From an uncultured Anaerolineales bacterium (GTDB lineage Bacteria > Chloroflexota > Anaerolineae > Anaerolineales > UBA6663), in assembly GCA_937952305.1 (NCBI GenBank), contig CALFZO010000015.1, positions 1 to 16,030 of the forward strand: DNA of 16,030 nucleotides, in the 5' to 3' direction. Below the pieces are notes generated by a model. That model was not told where the DNA came from and did not search any database. It saw only the letters and a list, made by a program, of their open reading frames with translations. Of this stretch, positions 6,630 to 13,628 are shown piece by piece (positions within the stretch are counted from its first letter, which is position 1; every line of letters begins with the position of its first letter). A program made the translations under genes and the position numbers.

Positions 6630-6736
6630 CCAGTCTTCAGGCTTTTCGCCCTACCGGCCTCCGGCCCAACCGGGCAAGGCCTGGGTCCTGGCTCACTGCG
6701 CGGCCGAGACAAAACCTTACGATCTGGTGGGGGCCA

Positions 6737-7177
6737 CTAAGGCGCGGCCAGGTCATCCCAGATAGGCTGCAGGACGGTCATGGCCTGGGCCAGCCGCCGC
6801 GCCACCCGGTCCAGTACCGCAGTGCTGAACGGCTCGTACGGCACGGTCTCGTAGACCTTGGTCCAGCCGCGGTCCCAGGCCTCGGCCTCCCACTGCGGGC
6901 CGAGCCCGGCCTTGACCGCCACCATGCGCTGCGAGAAGCCGCGCAGCAGGGCCGCGTTCTCAGCCGGGTCGCGGCTCTCAAAGTGCAGGCCGATCTCCAG
7001 CCGGCCGCGCCGCTCGCCCAGGTTCCAGACCTCGTAGTGCAGGCGCGGGTCGGCGTAGTAGAGCTGACACAGCCAACTGCGGTGGGCGCTGCGGAAATCG
7101 CGCAGGGCGCGCGGCAGCTGGGTGCGCGTGGCGGCGGGCAGCTGCGTCATGAATTCCGACGAGGTCAGGCGCGGCAT
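6737..7177 (-). CDS. Conserved-looking hypothetical protein
   Basis: A 146-residue soluble protein I cannot assign. Its middle, LHYEVWNLGERRGRLEIGLHFESRD (about residues 46-70, quoted in part as EIGLHFESRDPAEN), alternates charged and hydrophobic residues like paired beta strands. The second half is helical with aromatic residues (WEAEAWDRGWTKVYE) and ends in a long amphipathic helix. There are no Cys clusters, signal peptide or membrane helices. Composition and codon use match the neighbours, so it is probably a genuine gene. It is the last gene of the minus-strand operon led by the PPM-like gene, 23 bases after the HAD gene. There is no good ribosome site at the ATG of 7177; an alternative ATG at 7150 is no better. 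It could be a quantitation or repair accessory protein, but nothing in the sequence shows this. Confidence 0.6.
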   Translation of the reverse strand: MPRLTSSEFMTQLPAATRTQLPRALRDFRSAHRSWLCQLYYADPRLHYEVWNLGERRGRLEIGLHFESRDPAENAALLRGFSQRMVAVKAGLGPQWEAEAWDRGWTKVYETVPYEPFSTAVLDRVARRLAQAMTVLQPIWDDLAAP

Positions 7178-7200
7178 GGAGGCGGGCGGGCCGGCCGGCG

Positions 7201-7671
7201 TCAGCGGCGCAGCGTGGCGACCAGGCGCGTCGGGAACTCAAGCAGGTTCAGGGCACCGAAGATATCGGCCATGACGATGTCGGCGCTCAGCAGGGCCTCC
7301 ACGGCCAGGCCCTCGTCGCTCAGCACGGCGATGCCCAGCGCCGCCGCCTTCAACATCTCGGCGTCGTTGGCGCCCTGGCCGATAGCGACCACCCGGTCGG
7401 CGCCCAGGCGGCGCACAAAATCGCCCTTCTGGCGCGGCTCGTCGCCGGGCTGCAGCCGGACGGCCTGGGTGTTGAGCATCAGGTCGATGGCCGTTTGCCG
7501 GCCATAGGTGTCGGCGGTGAGCAAGTGCAGCGTCAGCCGGTCGCGCAGGGCCGTCAGAGGCTTGACGATCTTATCCAGCAGGTGGCCGTCCTTGGCCAGC
7601 GTGCCGTTTACGTCCAGGACCAGGTGTTCCAGTTGCAGGGTGCCGCGGCCAGGGATGTTCAGTTCGATCAT
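7201..7671 (-). CDS. HAD-superfamily protein, soluble P-type-ATPase-like (COG4087 type)
   Basis: A 156-residue compact HAD domain. Motif I is DVNGTLA at 20-26: the nucleophile D20 is present, but the second Asp of DxD phosphatases is Asn, as in the group of stand-alone proteins resembling the P domain of P-type ATPases. Motif II is LLTADTYG with T52, motif III Lys is K82 in RQKGDF, and motif IV is GQGANDAEML at 98-107, with D103 kept and the usual first Asp replaced by Gln. There is no cap domain. Members are thought to hydrolyse small phosphate esters, but the substrate is unknown, and the two substitutions make ordinary phosphatase activity uncertain. It lies 32 bases after the PPM-like gene and 23 before the hypothetical gene, in one operon. 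Confidence 0.75.
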   Translation of the reverse strand: MIELNIPGRGTLQLEHLVLDVNGTLAKDGHLLDKIVKPLTALRDRLTLHLLTADTYGRQTAIDLMLNTQAVRLQPGDEPRQKGDFVRRLGADRVVAIGQGANDAEMLKAAALGIAVLSDEGLAVEALLSADIVMADIFGALNLLEFPTRLVATLRR

Positions 7672-7703
7672 AAGCGCTCGTCGCTGTGGCCGGCCGCCGT
7701 GAA

Positions 7704-8300
7704 TCAGCGCGCCTCCACCACCATCGCCGTGATATCTTCGGGCAGGCCGGCCGGGCCGGCCAGCTCGTCCAGGTGGGCCAGGAGTGCGGCCACCAGTTTC
7801 TCGGCGTTGAAGTAATCGCGCAGATGCAGGAAGCGGGCGAGGGCCGGGCTGTCCGCGACGACGGCCGCCCCTGGCGAGAGCGCGATGTAGGTGTCGCCGG
7901 GCGCCAGCGCCAGCATCTCGTCTTCGCCGGTGCCGCGCTCCGAGACCAGGCGATGGCCGGCGGGCGCGTACTCGGGGGCCAGCGGGATCAGCGTGGCATC
8001 GGCCAGGCGGAAGTACTGCAGCACGCCGGGCGTGGCCGTGGAGTGCAGGCTCATCCGGAACGGGTCCACCACCACGCGCAGGGCGATGTCGAAGCCGACC
8101 GCGCTCAACTGCTCCTCAATGGAGCCCGGCGAGCGCGGCAGGGGCAGCGGGATGCCCAGTTGGTCCAGGCTCTCCGGCTGGCGGACCAGCGCCAACAGCC
8201 GGATGGCATCCGGGTGATAGGACAGGCGCCCGTCCACCACAGCCTCATGGCGCGCGGCCCGGCCGGGTTGAGTGGCATAGGCGATTTGGAACTCGGGCAT
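7704..8300 (-). CDS. Divergent PPM/PP2C-like phosphatase-fold protein
   Basis: A 198-residue protein whose C-terminal half follows the plan of PPM (PP2C/SpoIIE) phosphatases: GDTYIALSPGA at 135-145 in place of the GDxLxLxSDG motif, a helical segment, then EDITAMVVEA at 188-197 for the terminal DDIT motif. The first metal-binding Asp of SDG is replaced by Pro, and the N-terminal part (DGRLSYHPDA near 23-32) only loosely recalls the first DG motif, so metal-dependent catalysis is doubtful. It may be a pseudophosphatase or a different enzyme with the same fold. It is the first gene of the minus-strand trio and divergent from uvrA, with 167 bases between the two starts. A weak AGGA lies upstream. 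The family call is tentative. Confidence 0.55.
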   Translation of the reverse strand: MPEFQIAYATQPGRAARHEAVVDGRLSYHPDAIRLLALVRQPESLDQLGIPLPLPRSPGSIEEQLSAVGFDIALRVVVDPFRMSLHSTATPGVLQYFRLADATLIPLAPEYAPAGHRLVSERGTGEDEMLALAPGDTYIALSPGAAVVADSPALARFLHLRDYFNAEKLVAALLAHLDELAGPAGLPEDITAMVVEAR

Positions 8301-8355
8301 GGCCTAATCCTATCACGGCTCCTTGACCCGCGCCCGCCCAAAACAGGCCTTCTCT

Positions 8356-8364
8356 TGCTATAAT
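8356..8364 (+). promoter_or_regulatory. Extended -10 promoter of uvrA
   Basis: TGCTATAAT, identical to the extended -10 at the left end of the window: TATAAT at 8359-8364 with TGC before it. TTGACC at 8323-8328 is too far away (30 bases) to serve as -35. Transcription would start near 8371, giving a leader of about 97 bases before the uvrA ATG. I saw no convincing LexA-type operator overlapping it. Confidence 0.7.
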
Positions 8365-8423
8365 TGTCCTTCGCAACCCCTAGTCGCCCATCTGTTCGAG
8401 AGCCCGTTTCCGCCGTTGGCCGC

Positions 8424-8450
8424 CTCGGCCGAGCCCGCGCGGAGGCCGAG
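8424..8450 (+). repeat. Leader hairpin just upstream of uvrA
   Basis: CTCGGCC (8424-8430) and GGCCGAG (8444-8450) form a perfect 7-base stem with a 13-base loop in the uvrA leader. Part of the stem is GGAGG (8441-8445), the ribosome site that would serve an alternative GTG start at 8453. The GGGAG (8455-8459) for the ATG at 8468 stays free. This favours the ATG start and may tune translation. Confidence 0.45.
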
Positions 8451-8467
8451 CCGTGGGAGCAGTGAAC

Positions 8468-11374
8468 ATGCCTCGTGACAAGATCGTCGTCGTCGGCGCC
8501 CGTGAGCACAACCTCAAGAACATCACGGTCGAAATCCCGCGCGACCAGTTTGTGGTCATCACCGGCCTGTCCGGTTCCGGCAAGTCGTCGCTGGCGTTCG
8601 ACACCATCTTCGCCGAGGGCCAGCGGCGCTACGTCGAGAGCCTGTCGGCCTATGCCCGCCAGTTCCTGGGCCAGATGGAGAAGCCGGACGTCGACCGCAT
8701 CGACGGCCTGAGCCCGGCCGTGTCCATCGACCAGAAGGGCGTCAGCCGCAACCCGCGCTCCACGGTCGGCACTGTCACCGAGATCTATGACTACCTGCGT
8801 CTGCTGTTCGCGCGCATTGGGACCCCGCACTGCCCCAAGTGCGGGCGCGAGGTCCGCAGCCAGAGCGCCGAGGAGATCGTGGAAGCCGTGCTGGCCTACC
8901 CGGCCGGCAGCAAGATCCAGGTGCTGGCGCCGGTGATCAAGGAGCGCAAAGGCCACCACCAGCCTGTCTTCGAGGACCTGCGCAAGAGCGGCTTCACCCG
9001 CGCCCGCGTGGACGGCGAGGTGCGCGACCTGGCCGACGAGATCGAGCTGGAGCGCTACAAGCAGCACACCCTCGAGGCCGTGGTGGACCGACTGGTGGTG
9101 CGCGGCGCCGACGCCAACGCCGCGGAGCTGCAGGAGTTCCGCTCGCGCCTGACGGATTCCATCGAGACGGCGCTCAAGCTGGGCGGCGGCACCCTGGTGA
9201 TCAACGACCTGACCGCCAAGGAGGACCGCCTGTTCTCCGAGAACTTCGCCTGCCCGTTCGACGGGATCAGCCTGCCCGAGATCGAGCCGCGCACGTTCTC
9301 GTTCAACACCCCGCACGGCGCCTGCCCGGGCTGCCAGGGGCTGGGCGTCAAGCTGGAGATCGACCCCGAGCTGATCATCCCCAACCGCGACCTGTCGATC
9401 GAAGACGGCGCGCTGGCCGTGCTGGAATGGCGCAACCAGGAAGAGGGCCGGAGCGGCTACTACTGGCAGACACTGGAGGCCGCCGCGCGCCACTACAACG
9501 TCCCGCTGGGCGTGCCGGTGAAGAAGCTGCGCGCCGAGCAGCTCGACCTCATCCTGTACGGGTCCAAGGGCGAGAAGGTGCCGGTGCGCTACACCTCGCG
9601 CGACGGCCGCCAGGCCACCTGGGAGACCGCCTACGAGGGCATCATCCCCAACCTCAAGCGCCGCTACGACGAGACCACGTCCGAGTATATCCGCGAGAAG
9701 ATCCAAGGCTTCATGTCTGACCGGCCGTGCGAGGAGTGCGGCGGGCGGCGCCTGCGCCAGGAGGCCTTGGCCGTCACCCTGCCGGCCGCCGACGGCGAGC
9801 ACAACATCATCGCCATCACCAGCTGGCCCGTGCTCCGCACGCTGGAGTGGGCGCGGTCGCTGAAGGGCACGCTCAGCCCGCGCGACCAGAAGATCGCGGC
9901 CCAGATCCTCAAGGAGATCATGGCCCGCCTGCAGTTCCTGGTGGACGTCGGCCTGGACTACCTGACGCTCAACCGCGCCGCCGCCACGCTTTCCGGCGGC
10001 GAGGCCCAGCGCATCCGGCTGGCCACGCAGATCGGCTCGCAGCTGATGGGCGTGCTGTACGTGCTGGACGAGCCCAGCATCGGCCTGCACCAGCGCGACA
10101 ACGCCCGCCTGATCCGGACGCTCCAGAACATGCGCGACCTCGGCAACACCCTGCTGGTGGTGGAGCACGACGACGAGACCATCCTGGCGGCCGACTGGGT
10201 GGTGGACCTGGGGCCGGGGGCCGGCGAGCACGGCGGCAAGCTGATCTTTGAGGGCACGGTGCCGGAGCTGCTCAAGGACAAGAAGTCGCTCACCGGCGCC
10301 TATCTCTCCGGCCGGCTGAAGATCGAGATGCCGGCCGAGCGCCGGCCCGGCAACGGCCAGCACCTGCTGGTGCGGGGCGCGCGCGAGAACAACCTCAAGA
10401 ACATCGACGTGGACATCCCGCTGGGCAAGTTCGTGTGCCTGACCGGCGTCTCCGGCTCGGGCAAGAGCTCGCTGCTGGTGGAGGTCGTTTACAAGCGTCT
10501 GGCGCAGCTCCTGCACGGCGCGCACGAGCACCCCGGCACGCACGTCGAGATCGAGGGTTGGGACCAGATCGACAAGATCATCAACATCGACCAGAGCCCG
10601 ATCGGGCGCACGCCGCGCAGCAACCCGGCCACCTACGTGGGCCTGTTCGACGAGATCCGCAACCTGTTCGCCGAGCTGCCGGAAGCCAAGGTGCGCGGCT
10701 ACAAGTCCGGGCGCTTCTCGTTCAACGTCAAGGGCGGGCGCTGCGAGGCCTGCCAGGGCCAGGGGCAGGTGCAGATCGAGATGCAGTTCCTGCCCGATAT
10801 CTTCGTGCCGTGCGAGGTCTGCCACGGGGCGCGCTACAACCGCGAGACCCTGCAGGTGCGCTTCAAGGGCAAGCAGATCGCCGAGGTGCTGGACCTGACC
10901 GTGGACGAGGCGCTCGAGTTCTTTGACGCGCAGCCGGCCCTCAAGCGCAAGCTGACCACGCTCAGCGAGGTCGGCCTGGGCTATGTCCATCTCGGCCAGC
11001 CGGCCACCACGCTCTCGGGCGGCGAGGCGCAGCGCACCAAGCTGGCCAAGGAGCTTTCGCGCCGCTCGACCGGCAAGACGCTCTATGTCCTGGATGAGCC
11101 GTCGGTGGGCCTGCACGCCGCCGACGTCCACAAGCTGGTGGAGGTGCTGCAGCGTTTTGTGGACGAGGGCAACACGGTGCTGATCATCGAGCACCACATG
11201 GACATCATCAAAGTCGCGGATTGGATCATCGACCTGGGGCCGGAGGGCGGCGACCGCGGCGGCTACCTGGTGGCCGAGGGCACGCCCGAGCAGCTCGCGC
11301 GCGTGAAGGACAGCTACACTGGTCAGTTCCTGAAGAAGTACCTGGCGCAAAATGGCAACGGCAAGAGGAAGTAG
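8468..11374 (+). CDS. uvrA: UvrABC excinuclease subunit A
   Basis: A full-length UvrA of 968 residues, the DNA-damage recognition ATPase of nucleotide excision repair, which loads UvrB. Two ABC modules are visible: Walker A GLSGSGKS at 33-40 and GVSGSGKS at 660-667; signature LSGGEAQ at 508-514 and 849-855; Walker B VLDE at 532-535 and 874-877. Zinc modules: CPKC at 122-125, the middle module at 262-289, and CEAC 759-762 with CEVC 782-785. In the middle module the first pair reads C262-P-F-D265 instead of CxxC, so one zinc ligand is Asp; the second pair C286/C289 is intact. NIDQSPIGRTPRSNPATY is typical. The ATG at 8468 has GGGAG 8 bases ahead and gives the usual DKIxVxGAREHNLKNI start; a GTG at 8453 is a possible alternative. 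It stands alone on its strand between divergent and convergent genes. Confidence 0.97.
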   Translation: MPRDKIVVVGAREHNLKNITVEIPRDQFVVITGLSGSGKSSLAFDTIFAEGQRRYVESLSAYARQFLGQMEKPDVDRIDGLSPAVSIDQKGVSRNPRSTVGTVTEIYDYLRLLFARIGTPHCPKCGREVRSQSAEEIVEAVLAYPAGSKIQVLAPVIKERKGHHQPVFEDLRKSGFTRARVDGEVRDLADEIELERYKQHTLEAVVDRLVVRGADANAAELQEFRSRLTDSIETALKLGGGTLVINDLTAKEDRLFSENFACPFDGISLPEIEPRTFSFNTPHGACPGCQGLGVKLEIDPELIIPNRDLSIEDGALAVLEWRNQEEGRSGYYWQTLEAAARHYNVPLGVPVKKLRAEQLDLILYGSKGEKVPVRYTSRDGRQATWETAYEGIIPNLKRRYDETTSEYIREKIQGFMSDRPCEECGGRRLRQEALAVTLPAADGEHNIIAITSWPVLRTLEWARSLKGTLSPRDQKIAAQILKEIMARLQFLVDVGLDYLTLNRAAATLSGGEAQRIRLATQIGSQLMGVLYVLDEPSIGLHQRDNARLIRTLQNMRDLGNTLLVVEHDDETILAADWVVDLGPGAGEHGGKLIFEGTVPELLKDKKSLTGAYLSGRLKIEMPAERRPGNGQHLLVRGARENNLKNIDVDIPLGKFVCLTGVSGSGKSSLLVEVVYKRLAQLLHGAHEHPGTHVEIEGWDQIDKIINIDQSPIGRTPRSNPATYVGLFDEIRNLFAELPEAKVRGYKSGRFSFNVKGGRCEACQGQGQVQIEMQFLPDIFVPCEVCHGARYNRETLQVRFKGKQIAEVLDLTVDEALEFFDAQPALKRKLTTLSEVGLGYVHLGQPATTLSGGEAQRTKLAKELSRRSTGKTLYVLDEPSVGLHAADVHKLVEVLQRFVDEGNTVLIIEHHMDIIKVADWIIDLGPEGGDRGGYLVAEGTPEQLARVKDSYTGQFLKKYLAQNGNGKRK

Positions 11375-11389
11375 ACCCGGCCGAAGTAG

Positions 11390-11506
11390 CCCAAAGTCTT
11401 TCTGGCGCTCACCGGCTTAGCCCGACGCGAGTTCGACGAGCTCCTGCCGGCGGTCGAGCAGAGCTGGCCCAAGCCGAAGGAGCGTCGTCGGCGACGGCCG
11501 TGGGCC
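11390..11506 (+). pseudogene. IS5-type transposase fragment (N-terminal part)
   Basis: Directly after uvrA one frame reads PKVFLALTGLARREFDELLP followed by AVEQSW and a run of Arg (RRRRRPW). This closely fits the N-terminal segment of IS5-like transposases, which typically begin with an FxxLTGLxxxEFDxLLP helix pair and continue into a basic linker. A stop (TAG, 11387-11389) precedes it in frame. The DDE catalytic domain is absent, because the frame runs into a different element at 11534. It is therefore a truncated remnant with no own start. It shows that an insertion sequence once sat between uvrA and the right-hand operon. Confidence 0.6.
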
Positions 11507-11533
11507 TCTGGTGTGGTGTCCAGCGCTGGCAGC

Positions 11534-11632
11534 TTAGTACCCCGTCCACTTGAACACGATGGAACGGTGCCGCCTGAGCGCCACATGGACCCGCCTACCC
11601 GGTCCACCTCTCTCACGTGGACGGGGCACTAG
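11534..11632. mobile_element. MITE-like element A with 16-base inverted ends
   Basis: TTAGTACCCCGTCCAC (11534-11549) and GTGGACGGGGCACTAG (11617-11632) are reverse complements at 14 of 16 positions and bound a 99-base non-coding sequence. A smaller inverted pair (TGGACC 11586-11591, GGTCCA 11601-11606) lies inside. The outermost four bases, TTAG and CTAG, both fit YTAR, the target duplicated by some IS5-family elements, which agrees with the IS5-type fragment next door. Related ends recur at 15358-15398. The right end overlaps the last codons of the response regulator gene and provides its TAG stop (11629-11631). Confidence 0.65.
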
Positions 11633-12264
11633 CGTGTCAGCGTGATGATCCCTCTCTCCAGGGCTGTGGTCACGGCCGCGGTCCGGTCATCCACGCCGAG
11701 TTTGCCGTATATATGAATGAGGTGGGTTTTGACCGTTGCCGTGCTCATGTGCAGACTCTTGCCGATTTCCTTGTTGCTTACCCCTTTGGCCACCAATTGC
11801 AGCACTTCAATCTCGCGGGCGCTCAAGTTGCCTTCGGCGGGGGCATTGATCCGGGTCATGAGGCGAGCGGCGACGGCCGGGGCCAGAACGGAGTCTCCCC
11901 GGGCGGCGGCGCGTATGGCGCGGAACAATTCTTCACGGGGGGCATCTTTCAGCAAATAGCCAGTGGCCCCGGCTTCGATAGCGCGCAGGATATCGGCGTC
12001 AGAATCGTAGGTGGTCAGGACGATGATCCGGGACGACGGCTGCTGGGCGTTGATCGCTTTTATTGCCCCCACTCCATCCAGGCCGGGCATTCGCAGATCC
12101 ATCAGGGTGACGTCCGGGGCGAGGGAACCGTGCAGCTTGACCGCCGTGTCGCCATCCGCGGCCAAGCCGATGACCTCAAAACCGGGCTGGCCGGCTAACA
12201 TCCCGGCCAGCCCTTCTCGGACAACCGGGTGATCATCTGCGATCAAAATGCGGATCTTATCCAT
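11629..12264 (-). CDS. NarL/FixJ-family response regulator
   Basis: A 211-residue regulator. The receiver domain at 1-120 has the acidic pocket D10/D11, phospho-acceptor D56 (LMDLRMPGLDG), T84/T85 and K106. The LuxR-type helix-turn-helix at about 147-207 contains LSAREIEVLQLVAKGVSNKEI and VKTHLIHIYGKLG (motifs quoted in part). It is the output partner of the adjacent kinase and probably activates the ABC operon. The kinase gene ends 48 bases upstream; a 13-codon ORF lies in that gap and overlaps this start. No strong ribosome site is seen (AGGT at about 6 bases). Its TAG stop falls inside the inverted end of element A, so the last residues may have been altered when that element arrived. Otherwise length and motifs are complete. 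Confidence 0.93.
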   Translation of the reverse strand: MDKIRILIADDHPVVREGLAGMLAGQPGFEVIGLAADGDTAVKLHGSLAPDVTLMDLRMPGLDGVGAIKAINAQQPSSRIIVLTTYDSDADILRAIEAGATGYLLKDAPREELFRAIRAAARGDSVLAPAVAARLMTRINAPAEGNLSAREIEVLQLVAKGVSNKEIGKSLHMSTATVKTHLIHIYGKLGVDDRTAAVTTALERGIITLTR

Positions 12265-12298
12265 AAGCGACCTGCAATTCCGCCAACTCTTGAGTCAT
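12257..12298 (-). CDS. Possible 13-residue coupling ORF between kinase and regulator
   Basis: An ATG at 12296-12298 opens the frame MTQELAELQVAYG, whose TAA (12257-12259) overlaps the first codons of the response regulator (ATG at 12262-12264). It starts 14 bases after the kinase stop codon with an AGAAGAG sequence ahead. Such an arrangement can carry ribosomes across a gap to a start with a weak ribosome site, which the regulator has. It may be chance; only the position argues for it. Confidence 0.22.
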   Translation of the reverse strand: MTQELAELQVAYG

Positions 12299-12312
12299 CG
12301 ACAGCTCTTCTT

Positions 12313-13524
12313 TTAGTTGTAGATCGGGATAGAGACGACCACCGTCGTCCCCTCGCCAGGCTCACTTTCCAGGGTCACCGAGCCTCCACATTGTTCGGCC
12401 CGTTCGCGCATCGCCTGCAAGCCGTAGCCGCCGGACAGGGGCGAGGCCGCTGCCCCGGCGAAAGCTACGCCATTATCCTGAACATCCAGAACAACCACGT
12501 CCTCCATATACGAGAGGGTGAGCTGCACGGCCGTGGCCTGGGCATGCTTGCGAATATTCGCCAGCGCTTCCTGGGTCGCTCGCAGCAGCGTCACTTCGAT
12601 ATCGGGATGCAGGGGGACAGGGTCGCCGGTGATAGTCGTGGTCAGAGGAATGCCGGTTTCTTCCTGCCAACGGACGGCCGTCCGTTCGATCGCGTCCGGC
12701 AGTGAGCGCTGATCCAGCAATTGCGGTCGCAAAGCGTGTACCACCCGGCGCGCCTGTTCCAGGCTGGTCCGAGCTGTCTCCCGGGCCCGGTCGAGATGCT
12801 TTTGCAGGGTGTCCAGATCATCCGGCAGGGCCTGATCCGCCGCCTCCAGGTGCATCACGATGCTGATGAACCCCTGGGCCAGGGTGTCGTGGATATCGCG
12901 CGCCAGCCGCTGGCGTTCTTCCAGAATCCCGGCGCGCCGCTCCGCCGCCGCCAACTCCGCTCGGGTTGCTTCCAACTGCTCAACCAGCTGCCGCCGCCGC
13001 GTGCTCTGCCCGATAATGGCCGTTATCCACACGCCGAGGATGACGGCCCCCAGCGCCGTAAACAGGAACACCCAGAGGGTGGGGTTGGTCAACGAGGACG
13101 TCGCGCCGGCATCGGCCAACTGCTGGTAAATGATAGATCCCGTCAGAAGGAGGACGGCCATCACGCCATGGCGGAGAGTTAGATGGCGAAAAAACTGGCC
13201 GAACAGCCCGAAGAGGGTGAAGTAATAGGCCGGTGAGATATTGACCAACACAGACCAAAGAACGATGACGCCGATGAAAACGATGAAACGGAAGGTGGCG
13301 TGTTTGTCCAAAGCCTCCGACTGTCTGTAGGCCAGCTTCAATCCCCCCCAATGCCAGAGCAGCAGGATCCCCGTCAGCAACAGCACCGCCCAGGCCGGGG
13401 CTTTCCGGTCATCGTCCAGCAGCATTCGCCACGCGGATACGCTGACGGCGGCGTAGAAGAGCGCCTTCCACAGCCAGTCCCACTTCACCCAGGCGTCTGT
13501 CTGCCCTGCCTGCTCAGCGTTCAT
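12313..13524 (-). CDS. DesK/NarX-type sensor histidine kinase
   Basis: A 403-residue membrane kinase. Five to six hydrophobic segments lie between about 20 and 172, with short loops and no large external domain, so it probably senses something in or at the membrane. A coiled-coil-like stretch (QLVEQLEATRAELAAAERR, about 179-197) leads to the HisKA_3 dimerisation domain with phospho-acceptor H212 in ARDIHDTLAQG. The ATPase domain shows the N box near N323 (ANIRKHA), DNG at 350-352 and GGYGL at 365-369. The catalytic residues are complete. It is followed by its regulator gene. Upstream, a 104-base gap to the permease holds a perfect 12-base inverted repeat ending 16 bases before this start. The start ATG has only a weak GGATAGG ahead. 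Confidence 0.92.
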   Translation of the reverse strand: MNAEQAGQTDAWVKWDWLWKALFYAAVSVSAWRMLLDDDRKAPAWAVLLLTGILLLWHWGGLKLAYRQSEALDKHATFRFIVFIGVIVLWSVLVNISPAYYFTLFGLFGQFFRHLTLRHGVMAVLLLTGSIIYQQLADAGATSSLTNPTLWVFLFTALGAVILGVWITAIIGQSTRRRQLVEQLEATRAELAAAERRAGILEERQRLARDIHDTLAQGFISIVMHLEAADQALPDDLDTLQKHLDRARETARTSLEQARRVVHALRPQLLDQRSLPDAIERTAVRWQEETGIPLTTTITGDPVPLHPDIEVTLLRATQEALANIRKHAQATAVQLTLSYMEDVVVLDVQDNGVAFAGAAASPLSGGYGLQAMRERAEQCGGSVTLESEPGEGTTVVVSIPIYN

Positions 13525-13540
13525 GGCCTATCCAATGAAA

Positions 13541-13599
13541 GTCACCAGCTTTTTCGGACATCGGTCGAGAACGATCTGCGAGCCTGGAAAGCTGGTGAC
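13541..13599. repeat. Perfect 12-base inverted repeat between permease and kinase genes
   Basis: GTCACCAGCTTT (13541-13552) and AAAGCTGGTGAC (13588-13599) are exact reverse complements separated by 35 bases. They occupy most of the gap between the permease stop (13629) and the kinase start (13524). As RNA they would make a 12-pair stem just before the kinase ribosome site, so they could limit or time kinase expression relative to the ABC genes. As DNA they could be a spaced operator or a tiny insertion. No U-run fits a terminator on the minus strand. Confidence 0.7.
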
Positions 13600-13628
13600 A
13601 TCTTGTCTCAATGCCGGTCAGTGTAACA

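Larger units (their letters stand above)
6108..6736. other. 629-base stretch without a convincing gene; highly structured
   Basis: No open frame here looks like a conserved protein. The stretch is less uniformly G+C rich than its neighbours and packed with inverted repeats: arms at 6177-6193/6392-6408, a CTGGTCAGGC/GCCTGAGTGCCAG stem at 6354-6383, CTCC-AAA-GGAG at 6313-6323, TGGTTCGCGG/CCGCTGAACCA at 6572-6613, and CGCAGG-GGCG-CCTGCG at 6614-6629. I looked for RNase P RNA (GAGGAAAGTCCGG, ACAGAA), tmRNA (TTCGAC start, T-arm, CCA end), tRNA and SRP landmarks on both strands and found none in full. Possibilities are a structured non-coding RNA, one or two MITE-like elements, or remains of an integron-like or IS-derived cassette. 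Confidence 0.6.

Noticed and set aside
6461..6712. 83-codon minus-strand ORF in the structured region
   Set aside because: Pro/Arg/Gly/Ser-rich composition, no ribosome site and overlap with several hairpins make it look like chance.
6108..6736. RNase P RNA (rnpB) as the identity of the structured region
   Set aside because: Neither strand contains the GAGGAAAGTCCGG or ACAGAACCCGGCTTA type conserved blocks.
6323..7507. 394-codon open frame on the plus strand running from the intergenic region through two minus genes
   Set aside because: It antisenses the hypothetical and HAD genes. Only the first part lies in free sequence, and nothing in it resembles a known protein.
8395..8412. LexA-type operator upstream of uvrA (TTCGAGAGCCCGTT region)
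   Set aside because: The half-sites do not match either the CGAAC-N4-GTTCG or CTGT-N8-ACAG pattern well enough to support SOS control.
8105..11350. 1081-codon open frame on the minus strand opposite uvrA
   Set aside because: It is the mirror frame of a G+C-rich gene. Its translation is rich in Ala, Leu, Val, Arg, Gly, His and Gln without domain features, while the plus strand encodes an unmistakable UvrA.
11542..11632. Element A as an ordinary intrinsic terminator shared by uvrA and the regulator
   Set aside because: The arms are 67 bases apart, no T-run follows on either strand, and the same ends recur in element B, which favours a mobile origin. A secondary role in ending transcripts is not excluded.
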